Shown: positions 1 through 5,469 of the stretch, one piece after another
How positions within the stretch are numbered: the stretch's first letter is position 1
Layout of the letters: every line of letters starts with the position of its first letter
From: Campylobacterota bacterium
GTDB lineage: Bacteria > Campylobacterota > Campylobacteria > Campylobacterales > Sulfurimonadaceae
DNA length: 5,922 nucleotides
Direction of reading: 5' to 3'
NCBI GenBank assembly: GCA_013153755.1
Contig: JAADDU010000042.1
Coordinates: forward strand, 1 to 5,922
Position numbers and translations under genes: made by a program
The notes under the pieces: model-generated
The model's input: only the letters and a program-made list of their open reading frames with translations
What the model was told of the DNA's origin: nothing
Database searches by the model: none

Positions 1-1082
1 AAAAAGTAAAAATCTCTTTTGCAATTAAAAAAGAAGATAAAATACTTTTTGATATATTTGAAAAAATATCTACAAAGGTTAAACCATCAGATATACAAAA
101 ACTTTTAAATAAGTGGGTATCTATAAACTACACTAGAAATATAAAATTTGCTTATCTTAAAGAGCTTGTGGTAGCTACCATTATAATCATCATTTTTTTC
201 TTATATAGACAATATATGCTAAAAAAACAAAATCTTGAGCTACAAAAATTAAAAGATGAACTAACAGAGTTAAATGCCTCTTTAGAGTCAAAAGTTTTAG
301 ATGCAGTAGATGAGATAGTAAAAAAAGACTCTTATCTCCTTCAACAATCACGCCTTGCCCAGATGGGAGAGATGCTAAGTATGATAGCCCATCAATGGAA
401 ACAGCCATTAAGCTCCATCTCTACCATGCAAATCTCTATGAAAATGGCGATAGAGCTAGAACAATATGATTTAAAAAAAGAGGAACATAGAGAAAAATTT
501 TTAAAGTTTTTAAATACAAAACTAGATAAGCTTGGAAGTTATACTCAAAATTTAAGTTACATTATCTCAGACTTTAGTGATTTTTATAAACCAAATAAAC
601 AAGCTTTTATAAAACAACTAGATAGTACCATACAAAAAGCTTTTAATCTCATAGAAGATAGTTTAGACTCACAAAAGATAAATCACAAATTAACTTTAAA
701 TTCAAAAGCACTTGTGAGGATACATGAGAGTGAATTTATGCAAGTTATTTTAAACATACTAAACAATGCCAAAGAACAATTTTTATCTAAAGATATTTTA
801 GATGCGAAAATAGATATAAAAAGTTATGATAAAGATGGTTACTCGATCATAGAGATTATAGATAATGCTGGTGGGATAGATGAAAAAATCATAGAAAATA
901 TTTTTGACCCTTACTACTCAACAAAATTAGAAAAAAATGGAACAGGTTTAGGGCTTTATATGTCAAAAAAGATTATACAAGATTACCATAATGGAACGAT
1001 AGATGTACTTAATACACAAGATGGTGTTAAATTTATCATAAAAATAAAATCAGCTAAAGTAGAGGAAATAAATGAAAAGTGA
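1..1082 (+). CDS. Sensor histidine kinase, 3' part (5' end outside window)
   Basis: The reading frame is open from base 3, giving 359 visible residues; the true start lies upstream of the window. A GTG at 168 could be read as a start, but it falls inside a membrane helix and the frame continues upstream, so I reject it. Residues 1-45 look like the end of an extracytoplasmic domain; the LLNKWVS stretch before the helix resembles the tail of a solute-binding (SBP_bac_3-like) sensor domain, an inference. One transmembrane segment spans about 52-68, then a coiled coil at about 72-115. The dimerisation/phosphoacceptor H-box is AHQWKQPL with His130. The ATPase domain shows the N-box ([11 protein letters not shown], about 250-260), G1 (DNAGGI, 287-292), F-box (IFDPYYSTK, about 300-308) and G2 (GTGLGLY, 313-319). 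It should autophosphorylate and pass phosphate to a response regulator, but none is seen here. Its end overlaps the next gene by 11 bp, so the two are probably cotranscribed. The kinase call is firm; the ligand is unknown. Confidence 0.93.
   Translation, partial: KVKISFAIKKEDKILFDIFEKISTKVKPSDIQKLLNKWVSINYTRNIKFAYLKELVVATIIIIIFFLYRQYMLKKQNLELQKLKDELTELNASLESKVLDAVDEIVKKDSYLLQQSRLAQMGEMLSMIAHQWKQPLSSISTMQISMKMAIELEQYDLKKEEHREKFLKFLNTKLDKLGSYTQNLSYIISDFSDFYKPNKQAFIKQLDSTIQKAFNLIEDSLDSQKINHKLTLNSKALVRIHESEFMQVILNILNNAKEQFLSKDILDAKIDIKSYDKDGYSIIEIIDNAGGIDEKIIENIFDPYYSTKLEKNGTGLGLYMSKKIIQDYHNGTIDVLNTQDGVKFIIKIKSAKVEEINEK
1061..1066 (+). promoter_or_regulatory. Ribosome binding site for the flavoprotein gene
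   Basis: AGAGGA lies 5 nt before the ATG at 1072, inside the kinase coding sequence. It supports this start and suggests the flavoprotein gene is translated from the same message as the kinase. Confidence 0.7.
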
Positions 1083-2640
1083 TGTTTTAGTTATAGGAGC
1101 TGGTGGAGCTGGTTTAGTTTCTGCTATATATGCTCATGAAGCTGGTGCAAAAGTAAGAGTTATAACAAAAGAGTATCCAACAAGGTCACAAACTTGTATG
1201 GCTCAAGGTGGTATAAATGCAGCACTTGGTAATGTTAGTGAAGATAGTGTTCAAGCTCATATAGATAACACTTTAAAGTCAGCACATGGGTTAGCAGACT
1301 TAGATGCAGTACATTTTTTATGTAAAAATGCATTAGATGCAGTACAATGGCTAGATAATATAGGGGTATGTTTTAGTAGAACAAAAGATGCTAAAATCGC
1401 TCAAAGAACGCTAGGTGGTGCTTCAGCTCCTCGTGCTTGTTATGCTCAAGATTATACAGGGTTAAAAATCTTACACACACTTTATGACAGATGTTTAAGT
1501 CTTGGTATAGAGATACTAAGTGAGAAGTTTTTACTTGATTTTATAGTGGAAGAGAACTCTGTTTGTGGTGCTAAAGTGTTAGACATAAAAACTTCAAACA
1601 TAGAGATTTATGAAAGTAACGCTATTATTGTGGCTACTGGTGGCTACTCTTGCATCTATGACAAACACTCAACAAACTCAAATGCAACCTCAGGAGATGG
1701 AGTAGCAGCAGCTCTAAGGGCTGGAGCTAGAGTTAGTGATATGGAGTTTATACAGTTTCATCCAACAGCTATGAAAAACTCTTCTGTTCTCATATCTGAA
1801 AGTGCTAGAGGTGCTGGTGGGTATCTTCTAAACTCAAAGGGTGAGAGGTTTACAAATGAGTTGGCACCTAGAGATGAAGTTGCAAGAGCTATATATGATG
1901 AGATGCAAAGAGAAGAAGATATATTTTTAGACATAAGGCATCTTGGAGAGGAGTTTATAGATGAAGAGTTACCTCAAGAGAGAAAACTTGCTAAACTTTA
2001 TGAAAATATAGACCCAGTTTATGACCTTATCCCCATAAAACCAGCAGCTCATTATACTATGGGAGGCATAGAAGTTGATGATAATTCTCAAACTGTTATC
2101 GATGGACTGTTTGCAGTTGGAGAGTGTGCAAATCACAGAGTTCATGGAGCAAACAGACTTGGAGGAAACTCACTTTTAGAACTTGTTGTTTTTGGAAAAC
2201 AAGCAGGAGAGAATGCATCTAAACATATATCTAAAAATTCTAATACGGAAGCTAAAACACATAACCTAGAGTTTGAGTCTTTAAATCATAGCAAGATTGA
2301 ACTAGATTTTTACCAAGTAAAAGAGGAACTAGCAAACCTTTTTTATAAAAATGTTGGTATATCAAGAGATAAAGACTCTTTACAAAAAAGCTTAGAAGTA
2401 CTAGATAGTTATATATCTAAACTTCATATGATGGGAGTTAGGGACACTTCAAAAGTATATAACACAAACTTAAAAGAGTTTTTAGAATTTAAAAATATGT
2501 TAGAGCTAAGTAGGTTAGTTTTAGTTGGTGCGATTAGTAGAGAAGAGAGTCGTGGGGCTCACTTTAGAAGTGATAAACCTAACGAAGATGAAGAGTTTAA
2601 AAAACATACTATTTTAGATAAAAATGGAGTTGTAGCATGA
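1072..2640 (+). CDS. frdA: Succinate dehydrogenase/fumarate reductase flavoprotein subunit, FrdA/SdhA type
   Basis: Catalytic FAD subunit that interconverts fumarate and succinate. The 522 residues have no signal peptide or twin-arginine motif, so it should act in the cytoplasm. The Rossmann motif GAGGAG is at 9-14. Active-site residues match E. coli FrdA: His230 (HPT, for His232), Ser242-Glu243 (for Thr244-Glu245), Arg267 (PRDEVARA, for the proton-shuttle Arg287), His327 (AHYTMGG, for His355) and Arg362 ([11 protein letters not shown], for Arg390). The C-terminal ESRGAHFR at 492-499 is typical of the family. The protein is shorter than E. coli FrdA or SdhA (about 590-600 residues). The odd point is Gln40 in TRSQT, where E. 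coli enzymes have the His that binds FAD covalently (RSHT); the FAD is therefore probably not covalent. The iron-sulfur subunit gene follows with an ATGA overlap, which argues against the related L-aspartate oxidase NadB. Whether it works as fumarate reductase or succinate dehydrogenase cannot be settled from sequence; the symbol reflects the bias I infer toward fumarate reduction. Confidence 0.92.
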   Translation: MKSDVLVIGAGGAGLVSAIYAHEAGAKVRVITKEYPTRSQTCMAQGGINAALGNVSEDSVQAHIDNTLKSAHGLADLDAVHFLCKNALDAVQWLDNIGVCFSRTKDAKIAQRTLGGASAPRACYAQDYTGLKILHTLYDRCLSLGIEILSEKFLLDFIVEENSVCGAKVLDIKTSNIEIYESNAIIVATGGYSCIYDKHSTNSNATSGDGVAAALRAGARVSDMEFIQFHPTAMKNSSVLISESARGAGGYLLNSKGERFTNELAPRDEVARAIYDEMQREEDIFLDIRHLGEEFIDEELPQERKLAKLYENIDPVYDLIPIKPAAHYTMGGIEVDDNSQTVIDGLFAVGECANHRVHGANRLGGNSLLELVVFGKQAGENASKHISKNSNTEAKTHNLEFESLNHSKIELDFYQVKEELANLFYKNVGISRDKDSLQKSLEVLDSYISKLHMMGVRDTSKVYNTNLKEFLEFKNMLELSRLVLVGAISREESRGAHFRSDKPNEDEEFKKHTILDKNGVVA

Positions 2641-3344
2641 AAATCAAAATTCTAAGAGCTGATAAGATTTGTGAGTATGATACAAATCTACAAGATACAA
2701 CCCTTCTAAATGTTTTACAAGATATAAAAAGAACAAAAGATGCAACACTAACATTTGCAAGTGGATGTAAAAGTAGTGTTTGTGGAAGTTGTGCCATGAG
2801 AGTAAATGGCAAAGAGGTTTTAGCTTGTAGCTACAAAGTGCAAGATGGAGATTTGGTAGAGCCTTTAAAAAATGTAAAAGTGATTCGTGATTTAGTTGTA
2901 GATATGGGCAAAGCATATAGTTTTAATGCAAAAGCAAAAGCTTGGCAAAGCTCACTCTCTCCAGCTATAAACATAACACAAGATGATGAAAAAATAAACG
3001 AGATTCAAAGTGACTGCATCTTATGTGGGTCTTGCTATAGTGCTTGTCCAGTGTATGCCATAAATGAAGAGTTTTTAGGACCATTTACTCTAACAAGAGC
3101 TTGGAAATATCTTAGCGATAAAAGAGAAAATGAGCAAAACACTAAGTTAGATGCACTACAAAGCAATGGTATTTGGGACTGTACCTTATGTAATGAGTGT
3201 ACCTTAGTATGTCCACAAGGTATATCAAGCAAAGCAGACATAGAAAAACTTCGCTCAAAGTCAGCTATGGCTGGATACAGCGACCCTAATTTTATGAGTG
3301 GTTTTGGTGGAGGATTTGGCTTTGATGGAAGTCCTAGTTTTTAA
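2637..3344 (+). CDS. frdB: Succinate dehydrogenase/fumarate reductase iron-sulfur subunit, FrdB/SdhB type
   Basis: Electron-transfer subunit that wires the flavoprotein to its donor or acceptor; 235 residues, close to the usual 240. The N-terminal ferredoxin-like domain has the [2Fe-2S] ligands Cys44, Cys49, Cys52 and Cys64 (C-X4-C-X2-C-X11-C). The C-terminal domain has C-X2-C-X2-C-X3-CP at 127-137 for a [4Fe-4S] cluster. A second such motif is at 182-192 ([12 protein letters not shown]), where E. coli FrdB has C-X5-C-X3-CP and a [3Fe-4S] cluster; the extra Cys185 sits at the E. coli Val207 position, so I predict a second [4Fe-4S] cluster. The last 18 residues are unusually rich in Gly and Phe. 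The ATG at 2637 overlaps the upstream TGA and has GGAG at 2626-2629, so the subunits are translationally coupled. No anchor subunit (FrdC, SdhC/D or a CCG-domain SdhE-like protein) follows. The stop overlaps that of the convergent gene. Confidence 0.93.
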   Translation: MKIKILRADKICEYDTNLQDTTLLNVLQDIKRTKDATLTFASGCKSSVCGSCAMRVNGKEVLACSYKVQDGDLVEPLKNVKVIRDLVVDMGKAYSFNAKAKAWQSSLSPAINITQDDEKINEIQSDCILCGSCYSACPVYAINEEFLGPFTLTRAWKYLSDKRENEQNTKLDALQSNGIWDCTLCNECTLVCPQGISSKADIEKLRSKSAMAGYSDPNFMSGFGGGFGFDGSPSF

Positions 3345-3363
3345 GATAAAGTTATAAAAAACT
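3336..3363. terminator. Weak inverted repeat at the convergent gene junction
   Basis: AGTTTTT (3336-3342) and AAAAACT (3357-3363) form a 7-bp inverted repeat around a 14-nt loop, spanning both stop codons. It could act as a weak terminator in both directions. The stem is almost all A/T and no clear T-tract follows, so this is tentative. No better terminator is visible between the operons. Confidence 0.25.
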
Positions 3364-4264
3364 GAAAACTATTTCGCTCAAGAAGTAGTCTGTTTTTATC
3401 TACTTTTAAAAGCTTGTCTCCCACTTTAAGATGGTACTTTTTAGCTTTTTTATCTATCTTATTAATGGTAGAATTTTCATCAAGATAGATACCAAAGACT
3501 TCTAAAAAAGTATCACTAACATAACCACCACCATATCGTTTTTTAGACTCTACTCTTAGTTTTAAAATCTTAGTAAATCTTTTTACTTCTATAGTATGTA
3601 TGGAGCCAATTTTACTAAAGAGTATCCATCTCATCAACTCATAAGAGTGTTTTACTTTTTTAGAATCAAATTTTAAGATTTTATCATCTTTTAAAAAAAG
3701 ATTTTGTTTATAAAAATGGTTTACTCTTTTTACTAAAACACCACTAGTAGTATCTTTTACTCGTATCCCTATATCTGCATAAGAGGTATTTTTGAATTTT
3801 AAAAATCTAGATATATACTCTTTTTCTATAATCCCCTCAGGTGTTACTATACCCTCTATGGCACAAAAACTATTTAAAAGTAAAGCAGGGGTATTTAGTT
3901 TTTGAGAAAACTTGGCAAAGTGGTTTAGACCCACTTGCTTTTTTAGTATTTTACCCTCTATAGCCCGAGATTTATCTATAGATGCGATACCTGAACTTAG
4001 ATGATTGTTTATGCGAAATGGGTACTTAAAACCTTTTTTATCTTCTATAAGATATAACGATAAAAATGGGTCATGCTTTAAGATTTTTGCTTTTGGAGTT
4101 GTTCTTGAAAAAACTAATCTAGTATGTTTTGAGAGAGGAATTTGAAGTTGAGTGTTTGTTATGGTGTTTGAGTCTTTTATCTTTGCCTTGCATGACTTAA
4201 AGCCACAATTACAAGCATAAAGATTAAAAAAGAAGATATTTAGAGCTAAAAATAGCCTAAACAT
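3341..4264 (-). CDS. Secreted PDZ-domain protein, possible lipoprotein
   Basis: Product of 307 residues of unknown exact function. The N-terminus (MFR, then a hydrophobic run to residue 17) is a signal peptide. It ends in LYAC with Cys18, which could be a lipoprotein cleavage site, although Tyr at -2 is unusual; ordinary signal peptidase cleavage after Ala17 is the alternative. Three Cys (18, 20, 25) follow closely. The middle region (about 45-155) is beta-rich and I do not recognise it. Residues about 162-238 read as a PDZ domain (GIRV, SGVLVKRV, LKDDKILKFD, the later G-SIHTIEVKR and a closing strand). Residues about 253-307 look like a second, shortened PDZ (VFGIYLD, LKVGDKLLKVD). There is no GNSGG-type serine protease motif, so it is probably a binding or scaffold protein of the periplasm or envelope. 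Its ATG directly abuts the ybaB stop, so it depends on that message. From memory, a YbaB-PDZ gene pair also occurs in Campylobacter. Confidence 0.8.
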   Translation of the reverse strand: MFRLFLALNIFFFNLYACNCGFKSCKAKIKDSNTITNTQLQIPLSKHTRLVFSRTTPKAKILKHDPFLSLYLIEDKKGFKYPFRINNHLSSGIASIDKSRAIEGKILKKQVGLNHFAKFSQKLNTPALLLNSFCAIEGIVTPEGIIEKEYISRFLKFKNTSYADIGIRVKDTTSGVLVKRVNHFYKQNLFLKDDKILKFDSKKVKHSYELMRWILFSKIGSIHTIEVKRFTKILKLRVESKKRYGGGYVSDTFLEVFGIYLDENSTINKIDKKAKKYHLKVGDKLLKVDKNRLLLERNSFQFFITLS

Positions 4265-4573
4265 CTACTTTGCTCCAAATGGGTTAACGCCACCTAGCAT
4301 ACTCATAGCACTACTTTGCTTATTTGTTTCTACCATCTTGATGGCATCATTAACAGCACCTATAAGCAAGATTTGAAGTGAGTCTTTATCTTCTAAAAGA
4401 GAGTCATCTATATCTATATCTGTAACTTCTCCTTTACCGTTTATATCAACTTTCACCATACCACCACCACTTTTAACACTAAAAGTTTTGGATTCTAATT
4501 CTGCTTGAAGTTTAGACGCATTTTCTTGCATCCCCTCAAGCATCTTAGCCATATCGCCCATATTGGAAAACAT
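4265..4573 (-). CDS. ybaB: YbaB/EbfC family nucleoid-associated protein
   Basis: Small DNA-binding protein of 102 residues, the normal length for the family, whose members form dimers and help organise the nucleoid. The N-terminal helix (about 5-30, MGDMAKMLEGMQENASKLQ) is followed by the family core: a Gly-rich turn and strands (SGGGMVKVDINGKGEVTDID, 35-54), an acidic IDDSLLEDKD stretch, and the helix LLIGAVNDAIKMVE (about 69-82). The tail is Met/Gly-rich and ends NPFGAK, as in many homologues. The start ATG directly follows the panD stop with no gap; GGAG inside the panD end lies 9 nt upstream. Met5 and Met8 are alternative starts, but the ribosome site favours Met1. In many bacteria ybaB sits next to dnaX and recR; here it is linked to panD and a PDZ protein. 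Confidence 0.93.
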   Translation of the reverse strand: MFSNMGDMAKMLEGMQENASKLQAELESKTFSVKSGGGMVKVDINGKGEVTDIDIDDSLLEDKDSLQILLIGAVNDAIKMVETNKQSSAMSMLGGVNPFGAK

Positions 4574-4939
4574 TTAGATGTTCTCCACTATTTGCTCTAT
4601 GTTGTTGTTATCATCTAAAAGAACTACAGTTGGCTTATAGTTTTCTAACTCTTTTTCATCATAAGTTGCATAAGCTACTATGATAACTTTATCGCCTTTA
4701 TGCACTTTTCTCGCTGCTGCACCATTTAGACAAATATCTCTTTTGCCTCTTTCACCCAAGATGATATACGTAGCAAATCTTTCACCATTGTTGATGTTTA
4801 ATATCTCAACTTTTTGTCCAATTCTCATCTTTGAAGCTTCTAAAAGCTCCTCATCTATAGTGATAGAACCAACATAGTTTAAGTTTGCATCTGTAACAGT
4901 AGCACGATGAAGTTTGCTATAAAGCATATCAATTAACAT
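4574..4939 (-). CDS. panD: Aspartate 1-decarboxylase (pyruvoyl enzyme)
   Basis: Makes beta-alanine from L-aspartate for pantothenate and coenzyme A; cytoplasmic tetramer. The 121-residue product aligns with E. coli PanD almost without gaps. The self-cleavage site is Gly24-Ser25 (NYVGSITID), which yields the beta chain and an alpha chain whose Ser25 becomes the pyruvoyl cofactor. Other known catalytic positions are kept at the same numbers: Lys9, His11, Arg54 (GERFATY), Thr57, Tyr58 and Asn72-Gly73 (LNGAAA). Nothing is missing, so it should be active. The ATG lies 8 nt after the ferredoxin stop, with an AGGA-like site overlapping that stop, and its own TAA abuts the ybaB start. No panB or panC is in the window. 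Maturation factors such as PanZ are known only in some enteric bacteria; none is seen here. Confidence 0.97.
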   Translation of the reverse strand: MLIDMLYSKLHRATVTDANLNYVGSITIDEELLEASKMRIGQKVEILNINNGERFATYIILGERGKRDICLNGAAARKVHKGDKVIIVAYATYDEKELENYKPTVVLLDDNNNIEQIVENI

Positions 4940-4947
4940 AGCTTTTC

Positions 4948-5322
4948 CTATCTTCCCATCTGCTTTTGCATATCTTTAGGAGATATAGCTTCATCCCATA
5001 ATTCATCTTCGATTACGAACTCTTGAACAACATTACCACCAACGATATGCTCACTAACGATTCTATCAATCTTCTCTTTTGTAAGAGCTGTGTACATAGT
5101 ATGACCTGGTTCTACTAACATAACTGGACCTGAAGTACAACGGTTCATACATGAAGTACGGATAGGTTGAACTGTACCCATGATACCCTCTTGCATAAGT
5201 TTAGTTGCAAGATGCTGAAAAAGGTCTTGAGTTTGTGGTGTAACACATGATGGTTTTGGCATACCTGGAGGAGCTGATTGCTCACACTTAAATATATAAA
5301 ATGCTGGTTGTGGGATTCCCAT
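4948..5322 (-). CDS. Thioredoxin-like [2Fe-2S] ferredoxin
   Basis: Soluble electron carrier of 124 residues with no signal peptide. Four Cys have the spacing of the thioredoxin-like ferredoxins such as Aquifex aeolicus Fd4 and the Azotobacter FeSII/Shethna-type relatives: Cys13 and Cys26 (C-X12-C, across the [12 protein letters not shown] loop) and Cys58 and Cys62 (CMNRC), then [10 protein letters not shown]. The C-X12-C spacing separates it from the NuoE subunit of complex I, which has a shorter C-X4-C. The C-terminal [10 protein letters not shown] also matches that group. Its partner enzyme is unknown. It is first in the minus-strand operon with panD, ybaB and the PDZ gene. The ATG at 5322 is supported by AAGGA at 5335-5331, 8 nt upstream. 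The promoter region is shared with the divergent outer-membrane gene. Confidence 0.9.
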   Translation of the reverse strand: MGIPQPAFYIFKCEQSAPPGMPKPSCVTPQTQDLFQHLATKLMQEGIMGTVQPIRTSCMNRCTSGPVMLVEPGHTMYTALTKEKIDRIVSEHIVGGNVVQEFVIEDELWDEAISPKDMQKQMGR

Positions 5323-5330
5323 ATAGTTTG

Positions 5331-5335
5331 TCCTT
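5331..5335 (-). promoter_or_regulatory. Ribosome binding site of the ferredoxin gene
   Basis: AAGGA on the minus strand lies 8 nt before the ATG at 5322. It fixes the ferredoxin start and marks the head of the four-gene minus-strand operon. Confidence 0.75.
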
Positions 5336-5337
5336 AA

Positions 5338-5363
5338 AATTTTGACGCAATTATATCAAAATT
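5338..5363. repeat. Perfect 8-bp inverted repeat in the ferredoxin leader, possible operator
   Basis: AATTTTGA (5338-5345) and TCAAAATT (5356-5363) are exact reverse complements separated by 10 nt. The repeat covers the downstream -10-like hexamer of the ferredoxin promoter and lies just upstream of the ribosome site, where a repressor would block transcription. The TTGA-TCAA core has 10 nt between half-sites, not the 6 nt of FNR/CRP boxes. A/T-rich DNA can give such repeats by chance. Confidence 0.4.
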
Positions 5364-5389
5364 ATATATATTCTAATATCATTACTCAA
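5350..5389 (-). promoter_or_regulatory. Candidate sigma-70 promoter for the ferredoxin-panD-ybaB-PDZ operon
   Basis: On the minus strand, TTGAGT (5389-5384) and TATAAT (5366-5361) are separated by exactly 17 nt. A second TATAAT is at 5355-5350. Transcription would begin about 20-35 nt before the ferredoxin start codon's ribosome site. In this phylum the -10 box matters most and -35 boxes are poorly conserved, so either hexamer could be used. No other promoter is needed, as the four genes are spaced by 8 nt or less. Confidence 0.6.
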
Positions 5390-5407
5390 AACAAGTTTAA
5401 ATATTTA

Positions 5408-5430
5408 AGCTAAATAGCAACTTTTTAGCT
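5408..5430. repeat. 7-bp inverted repeat abutting the outer-membrane gene promoter
   Basis: AGCTAAA (5408-5414) and TTTAGCT (5424-5430) are perfect reverse complements around a 9-nt spacer. The right arm shares its last base with the -10 hexamer at 5430-5435, a position suited to an operator. Chance occurrence is possible. Confidence 0.35.
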
Positions 5431-5435
5431 ATAAT
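5425..5435 (+). promoter_or_regulatory. Candidate promoter for the outer-membrane beta-barrel gene
   Basis: A perfect TATAAT (5430-5435) preceded by a short T-tract (5422-5426) fits the T-rich plus -10 promoters common in Campylobacterota. No good -35 hexamer is found 16-18 nt upstream. The start would be near 5442, leaving a leader of about 28 nt. Confidence 0.5.
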
Positions 5436-5456
5436 TTTACTCTAAAAATTATATAT

Positions 5457-5460
5457 AGGA
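5457..5460 (+). promoter_or_regulatory. Ribosome binding site that decides the TTG start
   Basis: AGGA ends 9 nt before TTG at 5470. An in-frame TAA at 5464-5466 rules out any earlier start, and the first in-frame ATG comes far inside the protein, so TTG is the start. Confidence 0.7.
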
Positions 5461-5469
5461 AAATAAAAA

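Noticed and set aside
168..170. GTG as the start of the histidine kinase
   Set aside because: It lies inside the transmembrane segment and the frame is open upstream to the window edge with plausible sensor-domain sequence, so the gene is partial rather than starting here.
190..408. Minus-strand open frame inside the kinase, and similar ones at 2609-2812, 2644-2916 and 3035-3241
   Set aside because: They lie antisense to strongly conserved domains, lack ribosome sites and show no recognisable protein features.
1300..1346. Direct repeat TTAGATGCAGTACA, two copies 33 nt apart
   Set aside because: It encodes LDAV twice within the helical part of the flavoprotein and keeps frame; most likely chance in a biased-codon gene.
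1072..2640. L-aspartate oxidase (NadB) instead of FrdA/SdhA
   Set aside because: The missing FAD-linking His resembles NadB, but the iron-sulfur subunit gene overlaps it and the HYTMGG and [11 protein letters not shown] regions fit FrdA/SdhA in a two-subunit enzyme.
3341..4264. HtrA-type serine protease or haem protein
   Set aside because: No GNSGG or catalytic triad pattern is present, and the Cys cluster CNCGFKSC is not a CXXCH haem site.
4680..4877. Plus-strand open frame of 65 codons inside panD
   Set aside because: It is antisense to the conserved panD core and has no ribosome site or motif.
4948..5322. NuoE subunit of complex I
   Set aside because: The fold is related, but the C-X12-C spacing and absence of nuo neighbours fit the thioredoxin-like ferredoxin group.
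5323..5469. Small RNA, riboswitch, tRNA or CRISPR repeat in the divergent intergenic region
   Set aside because: The stretch is A/T-rich promoter DNA with two short palindromes; no cloverleaf, stable G/C stem or repeated units were seen here or elsewhere in the window.
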